Positions 1 through 8,357 of a stretch of DNA of 64,000 nucleotides are shown here, piece by piece. The notes under the pieces were generated by a model. It was not told where the DNA came from. It worked only from the letters and a program-made list of their open reading frames with translations, and did not search any database. Position numbers and translations under genes: made by a program. The stretch's first letter is position 1; each line of letters opens with the position of its first letter. Source of the stretch: Spirochaeta thermophila DSM 6578 (GTDB lineage Bacteria > Spirochaetota > Spirochaetia > Winmispirales > Winmispiraceae); assembly GCF_000184345.1 (NCBI RefSeq), contig NC_017583.1, forward strand, positions 434,001 through 498,000, written 5' to 3'.

Positions 1-536
1 TCGGGCGCCGCCCCGGCATTCCTGAGCTGGGTAATCGCATCCTTGGTCCAGTTGTACACATAGGTGCAGAGGGTGTTGATGTTGCTCGTCTGCCAGGCAG
101 AGGGTGTCCACTGGTTACCCGGGTCGGCCCACCAGTGGGAGTAGTGGAAGTCGACGAGGAGTTTGAACCCCTTGCTCTTGGCGATGGCACCGAGCTGTTT
201 CGCATAGGTGAGGTCGGTGAACATGGCGTAGTTGGGATTGTCGGGCGGATCGACGTTGACGCGGACACGCACCCAGGTGTAGCCGTGATCCTTGAAGATC
301 TGGAAGACGTCCTTCACCTGACCGTTCGTGTCCCTGTACTGGACCCCGTGGTTCTGGGCATAGAGTGCCTCTGAGAGGTCCACCCCGATCTGGAGGGAGC
401 TGGTCGCTCTCGCCCCCACATCATCGGCCACATCGGTGTGTGAGCCGAAGATCTCGTTTCCGCACCCTCCGAGGAGGAGTGTGAGAAGGAGCGCTCCGAG
501 GAGGAGCCACAGGGGAGTGAAGATCTTGTGTCGCAT
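1..536 (-). CDS. GH53 endo-beta-1,4-galactanase lipoprotein (3' end cut by window edge)
   Basis: The first 178 residues are present; the C-terminus lies outside the window. The start ATG at 536 has a GGAGGT ribosome site 5 bases upstream. The N-terminus is a lipoprotein signal with a long Leu run and the lipobox LLGGC, so the enzyme is probably anchored on the cell surface. The mature part begins with GVDLSEALYAQNHG and carries the GH53 signatures GYTWVRVRVNVDPPDNP and DFHYSHWWADPGNQW. GH53 enzymes cut beta-1,4-galactan side chains of pectin. The divergent neighbour is an alpha-galactosidase with galT and galK, which fits a galactose-scavenging role. The catalytic glutamates lie beyond the window edge and cannot be checked. 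Confidence 0.87.
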   Translation of the reverse strand, partial: MRHKIFTPLWLLLGALLLTLLLGGCGNEIFGSHTDVADDVGARATSSLQIGVDLSEALYAQNHGVQYRDTNGQVKDVFQIFKDHGYTWVRVRVNVDPPDNPNYAMFTDLTYAKQLGAIAKSKGFKLLVDFHYSHWWADPGNQWTPSAWQTSNINTLCTYVYNWTKDAITQLRNAGAAP

Positions 537-589
537 AGCGACCTCCGTAGTGGTGTAGTGGACTCCGCGCATCGCGCGGGCTGTATCCC

Positions 590-618
590 AGGATAGGGTG
601 TGGGGAGAATGCAGTAAA
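590..618 (-). promoter_or_regulatory. Sigma-70-type promoter of the GH53 gene
   Basis: On the minus strand a -35 box TTTACT (613-618) and a -10 box TATCCT (590-595) are separated by exactly 17 bases. They lie about 55 bases upstream of the GH53 start codon. No half-sites of the AraC-like type seen elsewhere in the window were found here. Confidence 0.5.
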
Positions 619-761
619 TTTTCAAAAATTGGAAAAAGTAACGAAACCGAGAAAATGAAGAAATTCTTACCGAAACATAGTGTAGTTCTGATATTCCGAC
701 GTGTACCGGGTCATAATTTTTTCAATAAGTCGGTGGAACCAAGGGCATGGTGAGGGAAAAC

Positions 762-790
762 TTGACAGATGGGGCCGTGGGTGCGATAAA
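762..790 (+). promoter_or_regulatory. Sigma-70-type promoter of galA-galT-galK
   Basis: TTGACA (762-767), a 17-base spacer and GATAAA (785-790) make a near-consensus promoter. It lies inside the 5' extension of the longest possible alpha-galactosidase reading frame, so translation should begin downstream of it, at the GTG at 819. The 282 bases between the GH53 and GH36 starts otherwise hold only the GH53 promoter and AT-rich sequence. Confidence 0.65.
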
Positions 791-818
791 GGAGGAGATC
801 GGTGGTAAGGAGGAACAG

Positions 819-2504
819 GTGAGGCTGTGTGGTGTGCATGTACAGGAAGGGTGTTTCGTCCATTCCTTCGAAGGAGGCTCTCTCTCGTTCCAGGTCGAAC
901 GTGTACCCCTCGGCTGGGTGGTACGTGGGACCGTGGAGGGGAGGCCGGGACGGCTCGAGGTGGTGCGTCTGCCGCTCCGGTTCCCCCTTCTGCTCCACTC
1001 GTGGGAGTCATGGGGGGCATGTCCACTTGTGGATGAGGGGTGGCGGTTCCCCTGGGGCGAGCGTCAGTACGAGGATTGGCGGTATACCGTCTCCCCGGTG
1101 CCTGAGCTCATGCGCGAGGGGGTGGTGAGCGACTACCTGGTGGCATGGGAGCACGGGATGGCGGGATTCCTCACCTCGCGGTATGCGCACGGGTTCTTCA
1201 CCGTGGAGGGGGAGGAACTGGTGGGCTACCTCGAGTTCTTCGACAGGGAGTTCGAGGAGCCGGTCCCCCTCGAGCCGCTTGTGGTGCTGGAGGGGGCGAG
1301 AATGTGGGAGCTTCTGGAGGGGTATGCGACCATGGCGGGGAGGGAGAACCGGGCGCGGGTACCTGCGTACTCGCCTCTGGGGTGGTGCAGCTGGTACCAC
1401 TACTTCCTCGACCTCACCTGGGATGAGGTGCGAAAGAACCTCGCCCGTGCGAGGGAATGGCCGTTCGAGGTCTTCCAGGTGGACGATGCCTACGAGGCCG
1501 ATATCGGTGACTGGCTCGAGCCGAGGGAGGGGTTTCCGTCGGTGGAGGAGATGGCGAGGGTGATCAAGGAGGCGGGCTTCAGGCCGGGGATATGGACCGC
1601 TCCGTTCTGTGCCTCCTCCACCTCCCGGGTCTTCAGGGAGCATCCGGAGTGGTTCGTGAAGGAGGACGGTCGTCCGCGTGTGGCCTTCAGGAACTGGGAC
1701 AAGGACATCCATGCACTCGATCTCTCGAATCCCGAGGTGCAGGATCACCTCACGGGGCTCTTCTCCTCGCTTAGGGCTGTAGGGTACGAGTACTTCAAGA
1801 TAGACTTTCTCTTCGCAGGGGCTGTTCCGGGGGAGCGATACCTGAAGGTGAGCCCGGTGGAGGCCTACCGGATGGGACTCGAGACGATCCGGGAGGCGGT
1901 CGGTGATGCCTTCATCCTGGGGTGCGGGGCGCCGCTCCTCCCCTCGGTGGGTCTGGTGGACGGGATGCGGATCGGGCCCGACACCACTCCCTTCTGGGAT
2001 CGTAGTATCCCCGACAACGGTGCGCCGGCGATTCGGTACGCCCTCCGCAACGCCCTCCACCGTGCCTTCATGCACCGACGGTTCTGGCTCAACGATCCCG
2101 ACTGCCTCCTCCTGAGGAAGGAGCGGATCTCGCTCTCTGAGGAGGAGAGGCGCACGTTCGCGTTGACGGCCGGGGCGCTCGACGGGATGCTGGTGGACAG
2201 CGATGACCTGGCCCTGGTTGATGAGGAGGGAAAGGCGCTCCTGCACGAGGCCCTGTCCCTCACAGGGGGGCGGCCCCATGTGCGCAGGTGTGGTGAGGCC
2301 TGCTATGAGGTCATCTCCGAGGGGACGAGGAGCGGGATGGTGCGGCTTCTGGTGAACCTCTCTGAAGAGGCGAAGGTGGTGGAGGGCACCACGGTGCCTC
2401 CTCATGGGACGGTGCTGGAGAGGGAGGAGCAGGCCCTTGGTCTTTCGCGGCGGGTGGAGGAGCGGGATGGTCGGCGATTTACGTACTACCACAGGGAGGA
2501 GTAG
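819..2504 (+). CDS. galA: GH36 alpha-galactosidase
   Basis: Cytoplasmic retaining alpha-galactosidase of 561 residues that releases galactose from alpha-1,6-galactosides. From memory it aligns over its whole length with Thermotoga maritima GalA. Shared motifs include GWCSWYHYFLDLTW, YFKIDFLFAGAVPGER with the nucleophile Asp at about residue 329, and DGMRIGPDT with the acid/base Asp at about 388. The frame is open back to an ATG at 747, but I chose GTG 819: AAGGAGG lies five bases upstream, the promoter sits between 762 and 790, and the Thermotoga protein starts at this point. No signal peptide is present. galT follows after 2 bases, so the three genes form a Leloir operon. Confidence 0.93.
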   Translation: MRLCGVHVQEGCFVHSFEGGSLSFQVERVPLGWVVRGTVEGRPGRLEVVRLPLRFPLLLHSWESWGACPLVDEGWRFPWGERQYEDWRYTVSPVPELMREGVVSDYLVAWEHGMAGFLTSRYAHGFFTVEGEELVGYLEFFDREFEEPVPLEPLVVLEGARMWELLEGYATMAGRENRARVPAYSPLGWCSWYHYFLDLTWDEVRKNLARAREWPFEVFQVDDAYEADIGDWLEPREGFPSVEEMARVIKEAGFRPGIWTAPFCASSTSRVFREHPEWFVKEDGRPRVAFRNWDKDIHALDLSNPEVQDHLTGLFSSLRAVGYEYFKIDFLFAGAVPGERYLKVSPVEAYRMGLETIREAVGDAFILGCGAPLLPSVGLVDGMRIGPDTTPFWDRSIPDNGAPAIRYALRNALHRAFMHRRFWLNDPDCLLLRKERISLSEEERRTFALTAGALDGMLVDSDDLALVDEEGKALLHEALSLTGGRPHVRRCGEACYEVISEGTRSGMVRLLVNLSEEAKVVEGTTVPPHGTVLEREEQALGLSRRVEERDGRRFTYYHREE

Positions 2505-2506
2505 CT

Positions 2507-3481
2507 ATGGAACTCCGCTACAACGTGCTCACCGGTGAGTGGGTGATCGTCTCGGGGGCCACGCAGCGGCGGCCGGTGCAGCCGGGTCAGTCCGAGTGCC
2601 CCATCTGCCCGGGTGGGCTCGAGCTTCCGGGGGACTACGACCTGGTGAGTTTCGAGAATCGCTTTCCTTCGCTCTCCCGTGAGGCCGAGGAGGTGGAGGA
2701 TCTCTCGCCGGTGTTGAGGCGGGCGGCGGCGAGAGGGGTATGCGAGGTGGTGGTGTACACCTCGAAACACGAGGGGGCCCTCCCCGAGATGGAGACCGCT
2801 CAGGTGGAGAAGCTGGTCCACATGTGGTGCGATCGGATGAGGGAGCTCTCATCGTTGTCGTTCGTGGAATATGTGTTCATCTTCGAGAACAGGGGGAAGG
2901 AGGTGGGGGCCTCACTCCCTCATCCGCATGGTCAGATCTATGCCTTTCCTTTCCTCCCGCCCCGGGTGAAGGCCAAGGTGGAGGCGGCGGCGGCCTTCGG
3001 CGAGGAGCACGGACGATGTCCGGTGTGTGCGGTGCTCGAGGAGGAGCGGGCCCGGGGTGAGCGGATCATCCTGGAGGGGAAGCACTTCGTGGCCCTCGTG
3101 CCGTTCTACGCGAGGTTCCCTTACGAGGTACATATCTACCCGGTGAGGCATGTGGACAACCTCATGTACTTCTCGTTCGAGGAACGGGCCGAGTTTGCAC
3201 GGATGCTCAAGACCGTGACCGCGGCCTACGATCGGCTCTTCGATGAACCGTTTCCCTACATGATGATGTTCTTCCCGGCTCCGCTTAGGGTGGCCTCGCC
3301 GTTCTTCCACTTTCACGTGGAGTTCGATCCTCCCAAGAGGGATAAGGACAAGCTCAAGTGGATGGCGAGTGTGGAGACGGGGACGGGTGCGTTCATCAAT
3401 CCGGTGCCGCCGGAGGAGGCGGCCGCACGTCTCGCAGCCTGTGTGAAGGAGGTTCAGGATGAGGTTCAGGGCGCCCGGTAG
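2507..3481 (+). CDS. galT: Galactose-1-phosphate uridylyltransferase
   Basis: Second enzyme of the Leloir pathway; it exchanges UMP between UDP-glucose and galactose-1-phosphate. The protein has 324 residues, normal for the family. The zinc-binding CPIC lies near residue 30 and a second CPVC pair near 171. The active-site segment ASLPHPHGQIYAF contains the family histidine triad region. A later FFHFHVEF motif fits the second domain. GGAGGA precedes the ATG. The gene starts 2 bases after galA and its last 23 bases overlap galK, so the two are probably translationally coupled. Confidence 0.94.
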   Translation: MELRYNVLTGEWVIVSGATQRRPVQPGQSECPICPGGLELPGDYDLVSFENRFPSLSREAEEVEDLSPVLRRAAARGVCEVVVYTSKHEGALPEMETAQVEKLVHMWCDRMRELSSLSFVEYVFIFENRGKEVGASLPHPHGQIYAFPFLPPRVKAKVEAAAAFGEEHGRCPVCAVLEEERARGERIILEGKHFVALVPFYARFPYEVHIYPVRHVDNLMYFSFEERAEFARMLKTVTAAYDRLFDEPFPYMMMFFPAPLRVASPFFHFHVEFDPPKRDKDKLKWMASVETGTGAFINPVPPEEAAARLAACVKEVQDEVQGAR

Positions 3482-4511
3482 GGTGAATATCATCGGCGAG
3501 CACACCGACTACAACGATGGGTTCGTCCTCCCGTTTGCGATCGATCGGTGGATCGAGGTGGAGGTGGAGCCGTCGGATCGGTGGGTGGTGTGGTCTGAGA
3601 GGACGGGGGAGGAGGTGCCGTTCTCCCCTGATGAGCGGAGAGGTGACTGGTCGGACTATGTGGCCGGGGTGGTGTGGGCGTTGAGGAAGCGTGGTCTTTC
3701 GCTCAGGCGGGCCCGGCTCCTGGTGAGGGCCACGCTGCCGGATGGTGCGGGGCTCTCGAGTTCGGCGGCCCTGGAGGTGGCGACCGGGGCGGCGGTGTGT
3801 GCGGCGAGCGGGTACGAGCTGGACAGGGATCTCCTGGTGGAGGCGGCGTGGGAGGCGGAGAACGAGTTCGTGGGGATGCGGTGCGGGATCATGGATCAGT
3901 TCGTGGTGGCGCATGGGCGGGAGGGGCACGCGTTGCTCCTCGATACGCACACGCGCGAGTTCAGGCTGGTGCCGATTTCTCTTCCGGGGGCGGAGTTCTT
4001 CCTGGTGAACTCGGGGGTGAAGCACGAGCTGGCCTCCTCGGGGTACAACACGAGGCGGGCGGAGTGTGCGGCGGTGCTGGAGCGGCTGGGGAAGGGGAGT
4101 TTCAGGGAGGTGCGGCCGGAGGAGGTGGATGGGCTTCCCGATCCGCTCCGCCGGAGGGCGCGGCATGTGCTCACGGAGAACGAGCGTGTGATGCGGACGG
4201 TGGATGCCCTCGAAAGGGGGGATGTGGCGGAGGTGGGGAGGCTGCTCTCTGCCTCGCACCGGAGTCTCCGGGACGACTACGAGGTCTCCTGCGAGGAGAT
4301 CGACTGGTTGGTGGAGCGGGTGGAGGGTGTGGAGGGGGTGTACGGGGCTCGGATGGTGGGAGGGGGGTTCGGTGGCTCGGTGCTGGTGCTCGCGAGGGAG
4401 GGAGTGGCGGATGGGCTCGAGGGGGTGCTGGGGGAGTACGGGGCGCGGTGGGGGGTGGAGGCCGGGGTGCTGCGGGTGAGGAGCGCGGATGGGGTGGGGA
4501 GGGTGGACTGA
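3459..4511 (+). CDS. galK: Galactokinase
   Basis: GHMP-family kinase of 350 residues that phosphorylates galactose at C1. The galactokinase signature GRVNIIGEHTDYNDGFVLP is at the N-terminus, the ATP-binding GAGLSSSAALEVA follows near residue 95, and the C-terminal GHMP motif is GGGFGGSVL. The start ATG lies inside the end of galT and has AAGGAGG five bases upstream. Codon choice is unusually rich in G at third positions (many GTG, GGG and GAG codons), like the GH95 gene further on. No clear terminator was seen behind the gene. Confidence 0.94.
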   Translation: MRFRAPGRVNIIGEHTDYNDGFVLPFAIDRWIEVEVEPSDRWVVWSERTGEEVPFSPDERRGDWSDYVAGVVWALRKRGLSLRRARLLVRATLPDGAGLSSSAALEVATGAAVCAASGYELDRDLLVEAAWEAENEFVGMRCGIMDQFVVAHGREGHALLLDTHTREFRLVPISLPGAEFFLVNSGVKHELASSGYNTRRAECAAVLERLGKGSFREVRPEEVDGLPDPLRRRARHVLTENERVMRTVDALERGDVAEVGRLLSASHRSLRDDYEVSCEEIDWLVERVEGVEGVYGARMVGGGFGGSVLVLAREGVADGLEGVLGEYGARWGVEAGVLRVRSADGVGRVD

Positions 4512-4552
4512 TCATGAGGATGAGTGTCTTCCTCCCCCATAGTGGTTGAAGA

Positions 4553-4615
4553 AGCAACATCCCCCAATAAACGAGCAATATTTCCCACGACTCCACGGGA
4601 AAGAAGTCCTATCAT
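4553..4615 (+). promoter_or_regulatory. AraC-type promoter P1 (outer-membrane protein gene)
   Basis: Two direct half-sites, AGCAACATCCCCCA (4553-4566) and AGCAATATTTCCCA (4574-4587), begin 21 bases apart. A -10 box TATCAT (4610-4615) begins 36 bases after the start of the second half-site. No -35 box is visible at the normal distance (the window reads ACGACT), as expected for an activator-dependent promoter. The predicted transcript starts near 4622, about 47 bases before the gene. The same layout recurs at four other places in the window. Confidence 0.75.
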
Positions 4616-4668
4616 GTGTCCCTAGGTCCTCTGTCGGAGGTTCCATTCTTTATCATGAGGAGGGGCAC

Positions 4669-5781
4669 ATGAAAAAGGTGATTCTTTGTTGTGGAATGCT
4701 TCTTTCATTCCTCCTTCCTCTTTTTGGGGAGGTAGGCGCGAGTGCCTATATGACAGGTGAAGTGTGGGGTACGAATGGTTTCCTTCTCAATAACCAGGAG
4801 CAGAAGGACGATGACTCCCTCACTGTGTGGGTGAACGGGAAACGAGCCGGGATGTACTTTAGAGTGTGGGCGTATCCATTGGAGAACAATAAGGATAACC
4901 TGTTGAGGCTGAGATCAATAAAGGTGTGGTTCAAACCTATAGATGTAGTCACTGTCTCGGTGGGAAACGTAGGGTCTTATCTCTATACAGAGCAGCTAGA
5001 CTGGTGGCAAACACCTGCGGGTGCGAGTTATGCTCAGTATCAGGCATGGGATACTCGATGGTCCAACTACGCAGGATACGAAGGCGGAGGAGTGGGAGTG
5101 GAACTCTCTCCGATGGAGAATCTCTATCTTGCCTTTGGAATCACTCCGGGGTTTGGTACTCGATTCATGCAGGAAGGAGAGCTCATCTCCAATGATCTGA
5201 GATACGGAGCGGTGGTAAAATACTCCTTTCCAGGAATAGGATCGGTGGGAGCTTCTTTCCGAGATGATGGTTTCGGAGAAGGAACATCCGAGATACCCCA
5301 TGAGCAGAAAATCGCAAAGTTCGGATTCGACGTCTCCGCCATTGAGGGAATGTATGGATTCCTTCAATTTGTCTTCAGATTCGATACCAGTGCGTCCGCA
5401 TGGGGGACATCGGATGATCCCCTTGCGCTTCAAGGAATCTCACTCGATCCCTATTTCTCCTATTCGTTCGAAGATTTTTCCCTTCAGGCTCATATACCAC
5501 TCACCTTCCGACTTACTGGTGGATCTGATGACCCCTCGTACATGACATTTGATGTGAAAGTCTCATATGCACTCAGCACGTATATTCCTTATGTGAGGAT
5601 TCAGCAGCAGGGAGATGTTCCTCTTCTTTTCAATGAAGATTTCGCCTTTGAACCTCAATATAACATAGGAGTGGAGTGGGGGTTTGACGCCAACAGCTGG
5701 TTCGATGTGAGCCTCCAGATAGAGAATGTCGAGGGAAAGATTTCCTGGTGCATTCCTTTTTCTGCACGAGCGGGGTTCTGA
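4669..5781 (+). CDS. Predicted outer-membrane beta-barrel protein
   Basis: I do not recognise the family by name. The 370-residue protein has a clear signal peptide (MKKVILCCGMLLSFLLPLFG, cut near GASA) and then alternating strands rich in Tyr, Trp, Phe and Gly. It ends in Phe (FSARAGF), the usual end of outer-membrane barrels. The start is the ATG at 4669 with GAGGAGG upstream; the frame is open to 4546, but that stretch is the promoter. It lies between the galactose operon and the alpha-xylosidase under an AraC-type promoter, so I infer a porin that lets xyloglucan oligosaccharides cross the outer membrane. It is more AT-rich than its neighbours. Confidence 0.7.
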   Translation: MKKVILCCGMLLSFLLPLFGEVGASAYMTGEVWGTNGFLLNNQEQKDDDSLTVWVNGKRAGMYFRVWAYPLENNKDNLLRLRSIKVWFKPIDVVTVSVGNVGSYLYTEQLDWWQTPAGASYAQYQAWDTRWSNYAGYEGGGVGVELSPMENLYLAFGITPGFGTRFMQEGELISNDLRYGAVVKYSFPGIGSVGASFRDDGFGEGTSEIPHEQKIAKFGFDVSAIEGMYGFLQFVFRFDTSASAWGTSDDPLALQGISLDPYFSYSFEDFSLQAHIPLTFRLTGGSDDPSYMTFDVKVSYALSTYIPYVRIQQQGDVPLLFNEDFAFEPQYNIGVEWGFDANSWFDVSLQIENVEGKISWCIPFSARAGF

Positions 5782-5834
5782 TAGAGGAAGGGCAGGGTGT
5801 TATGCTGTCTCCCTACTCTCCTATAGGTGGTGAG

Positions 5835-5898
5835 AGCAATTTTGTCCATGTTCAGCACAAGATTGGCCAAGATGACGTGGGGAAAATTCGCATAGAAT
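5835..5898 (+). promoter_or_regulatory. AraC-type promoter P2 (GH31 alpha-xylosidase gene)
   Basis: The half-sites AGCAATTTTGTCCA (5835-5848) and CACAAGATTGGCCA (5856-5869) begin 21 bases apart. The -10 box TAGAAT (5893-5898) begins 37 bases after the start of the second half-site. No -35 box is seen at the expected place (AGATGA). The first copy fits the AGC-N7-TCCA core of the E. coli AraC half-site exactly; the second is weaker. Confidence 0.72.
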
Positions 5899-5955
5899 AG
5901 ACGGGGAGATCGCTTTTATAGTGTCTCTTATAAAGAGGTTTCTCCAGGAGGCGTG

Positions 5956-8241
5956 ATGAAGTTCACCGACGGGTACTGGCGGATGCGCAAGGGAGTGACT
6001 CCTTTTTTCCCTCGTACGGTGTGGGAGGTGATCAGGGAGGAGACAGAGGTAAAGGCTTATGTGCTCTGCACAGAGGTTCGACACAGGGGTGATACCCTCA
6101 ACGTCCCCCTCCTCACGGTGCGGATATGGTCGCCGAGGGAAGATGTCCTCGGTGTGGAAGTGGTACATCACCTCGGAGGAGTGCCCAAGGCCCCCGATCT
6201 CCTCCTCCCGGAGAGGAGGAGCCCCCTTCCCCTTCGGGTAGAGGAGGCCGAGGAGGCCCTGATGGTCTCTTCCGGGAGGCTTTCGGCGCGGCTCTCCACC
6301 ACCAGGTGGGGACTCGAGTTCCTGGGAGAGGGGCGGTTCCTCACCGACTCGAAGGAGAAGAACCTGGGTTATGTGGTCACTTCGGAGGGCGAGGCCTTCC
6401 TCCATGAGCAGTTACGGCTCAGTGTGGACGAGTTGATCTATGGTCTTGGTGAGCGTTTTACCCCGTTTGTCAAGAACGGCCAGGTGGTGGAGATATGGAA
6501 CGGTGATGGCGGGACGAGCAGCGAGCTCGCCTACAAGAACGTACCCTTCTACCTGAGCTCGAGGGGCTATGGGGTATTCGTGAACGATGCGGGCCCGGTC
6601 TCGTTCGAGGTGGGCTCGGAGAAGGTCTCCAGGGTTCAGTTCAGTGTGCCGGGCGAACGGCTCGAGTACTTCATCATATACGGGCCGGACCCTATGGAGG
6701 TGCTCGAGAAGTACACCGATCTTACCGGCAAGCCGGCCCTTCCTCCCGCCTGGTCGTTTGGTCTGTGGCTCACCACCTCCTTTATCACGGACTACGATGA
6801 TGCCACGGTACGGAGCTTTGTCACCGAGATGAAGGACCGGGGAATCCCCCTGAGTGTGTTTCACTTCGACTGTTTCTGGATGAAGGGACTCCACTGGACG
6901 AGCTTCCTCTGGGACAGGGAGCGGTTCCCCGATCCGGAGGGCCTCCTCGCCTGGCTCAAGGAACAGGGAGTACGCTCGTGCGTGTGGATCAATCCTTACA
7001 TCGCCCAGCAGTCGGAAGTCTTTATGGAAGGCCTTGAGGGTGGGTTCTTCCTCAAGAGGCCCGATGGCACGGTGTGGCAGACCGATGACTGGCAGGCGGG
7101 GATGGCGATCGTGGATTTCACCAATCCGCGCGCGCGTGAGTGGTTTGCCTCGAAGCTTGAGGACCTCCTGGAGATGGGGGTGGATTCCTTCAAGACCGAC
7201 TTCGGTGAGCGCATCCCGGTGGATGTGGTCTATTACGACGGGTCGGACCCTATTCGGATGCACAACTACTATTCGTTTCTCTATAATCGGACGGTATTTG
7301 AGGTGCTGGAGAGAAAGAGAGGACGGGGAGAGGCGGTCTGCTTTGCCCGTGCGACCACAGCAGGGGGACAGCAATTCCCGGTCCACTGGGGAGGCGACTG
7401 CGTCTCCACCTATGAGTCCATGGCAGAGAGTCTCCGCGGAGGGCTTTCCCTCATGTTCTCTGGATTTGCGTTCTGGAGTCACGACATAGGAGGATTCGAG
7501 AAGACCGCGACGCCCGACCTCTACAAGCGCTGGGTGGCCTTTGGGCTCCTCTCCTCCCACAGCAGGCTTCACGGGAACGAGTCCTACAGGGTGCCCTGGC
7601 TCTTCGACGAGGAGGCAGTGGAGGTGGTGCGCTTCTTCACCTCCCTCAAGCACCGCCTCATGCCCTATCTCTACACCGTAGCGGTTGAGGCCCATAGGCG
7701 GGGCGTGCCGGTGATGCGGCCTCTCCTCCTGGAGTTTCCAGCCGATCCTGGATGCCGCTACGTGGATAGGGAGTACCTGCTCGGTCCTGCGCTTCTCGTG
7801 GCCCCGGTCTTCAGCGAGAGCGGCGAGGTGGAGTTCTACCTTCCTCCAGGGCTCTGGCGCCACCTCCTCGATGGTGAGGTGCTCAGAGGGCCAGGGTGGT
7901 TCAGGAGGACATACGACTACTTTTCCCTTCCCCTCTTCCAGCGGGAAGGGTCGCTGGTGATCCTGGGGAGAGAAGAAGGGGCGGTGTACGACTACACGCG
8001 AGGGATTGTGTGTGAGGCTTTTCTGCCCTCGCCGGGTGTTGTCTCGTGGGAACAGGTGGATGCCCGGGGGAGGGGGGTAGCCTCGCTCCGACTCGAGAGA
8101 ATGGGAGAAAGGGTGAGGTTCGAGAGTAACGGGTTCTCAGAAGCGAGGCTGGTGGTACATGGGGATGCGGGAGAGGGATCTGTGGAATGTTCCCTCTCGA
8201 GAGAGGGGGAGGTGAGACTTCTCTCTGAAGAGGGACGGTAG
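5956..8241 (+). CDS. yicI: GH31 alpha-xylosidase (YicI type)
   Basis: Cytoplasmic retaining alpha-xylosidase of 761 residues that removes alpha-1,6-xylose from the non-reducing end of xyloglucan oligosaccharides. From memory it matches E. coli YicI over its full length, from the start MKFTDGYWRMRKGV on. The nucleophile Asp of FKTDFGERIP is at about residue 415 and the acid/base Asp of HWGGDC at about 481. VFHFDCFWMK and WSHDIGGFE are also conserved. I start at ATG 5956 because AGGAGG ends four bases before it; a GTG at 5953 would leave one base. There is no signal peptide, so its substrate must be imported. Confidence 0.95.
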   Translation: MKFTDGYWRMRKGVTPFFPRTVWEVIREETEVKAYVLCTEVRHRGDTLNVPLLTVRIWSPREDVLGVEVVHHLGGVPKAPDLLLPERRSPLPLRVEEAEEALMVSSGRLSARLSTTRWGLEFLGEGRFLTDSKEKNLGYVVTSEGEAFLHEQLRLSVDELIYGLGERFTPFVKNGQVVEIWNGDGGTSSELAYKNVPFYLSSRGYGVFVNDAGPVSFEVGSEKVSRVQFSVPGERLEYFIIYGPDPMEVLEKYTDLTGKPALPPAWSFGLWLTTSFITDYDDATVRSFVTEMKDRGIPLSVFHFDCFWMKGLHWTSFLWDRERFPDPEGLLAWLKEQGVRSCVWINPYIAQQSEVFMEGLEGGFFLKRPDGTVWQTDDWQAGMAIVDFTNPRAREWFASKLEDLLEMGVDSFKTDFGERIPVDVVYYDGSDPIRMHNYYSFLYNRTVFEVLERKRGRGEAVCFARATTAGGQQFPVHWGGDCVSTYESMAESLRGGLSLMFSGFAFWSHDIGGFEKTATPDLYKRWVAFGLLSSHSRLHGNESYRVPWLFDEEAVEVVRFFTSLKHRLMPYLYTVAVEAHRRGVPVMRPLLLEFPADPGCRYVDREYLLGPALLVAPVFSESGEVEFYLPPGLWRHLLDGEVLRGPGWFRRTYDYFSLPLFQREGSLVILGREEGAVYDYTRGIVCEAFLPSPGVVSWEQVDARGRGVASLRLERMGERVRFESNGFSEARLVVHGDAGEGSVECSLSREGEVRLLSEEGR

Positions 8242-8260
8242 AGCCCGTCCCTCTTTTTTT
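8229..8260 (+). terminator. Intrinsic terminator of the GH31 gene
   Basis: A perfect 10-bp stem, AGAGGGACGG (8229-8238) and CCGTCCCTCT (8245-8254), is closed by a 6-base loop and followed by seven T. The left arm runs up to the stop codon of the GH31 gene. Confidence 0.92.
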
Positions 8261-8280
8261 GTGAGGGCGGTGGCTAAAAG

Positions 8281-8343
8281 AGCAATATTGTCCAACTTTT
8301 GGCCAATATCTTCCTAGCCAGGGCATCGGGGGGGTGATACAAT
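8281..8343 (+). promoter_or_regulatory. AraC-type promoter P3 (GH3-araC-ABC operon)
   Basis: The half-sites AGCAATATTGTCCA (8281-8294) and GCCAATATCTTCCT (8302-8315) begin 21 bases apart. The -10 box TACAAT (8338-8343) begins 36 bases after the second one. No -35 box is present (TAGCCA). The first half-site is the consensus of the whole set. This promoter drives the operon that contains the AraC-family gene itself, which suggests positive feedback. Confidence 0.78.
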
Positions 8344-8357
8344 CGTGATACTGCCAT

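Noticed and set aside
747-818. Longer N-terminus of the alpha-galactosidase, starting at ATG 747
   Set aside because: A near-consensus promoter lies at 762-790, the ATG has no good ribosome site, and the Thermotoga-like protein begins at GTG 819, which has AAGGAGG upstream.
1008-2492. 494-codon reading frame on the minus strand
   Set aside because: It lies antisense to the clear GH36 gene; its Pro/Arg/His-rich composition is typical of a mirror frame in GC-rich DNA.
4546-4668. 41 extra codons before the outer-membrane protein
   Set aside because: The stretch contains promoter P1, and a perfect signal peptide begins at ATG 4669.
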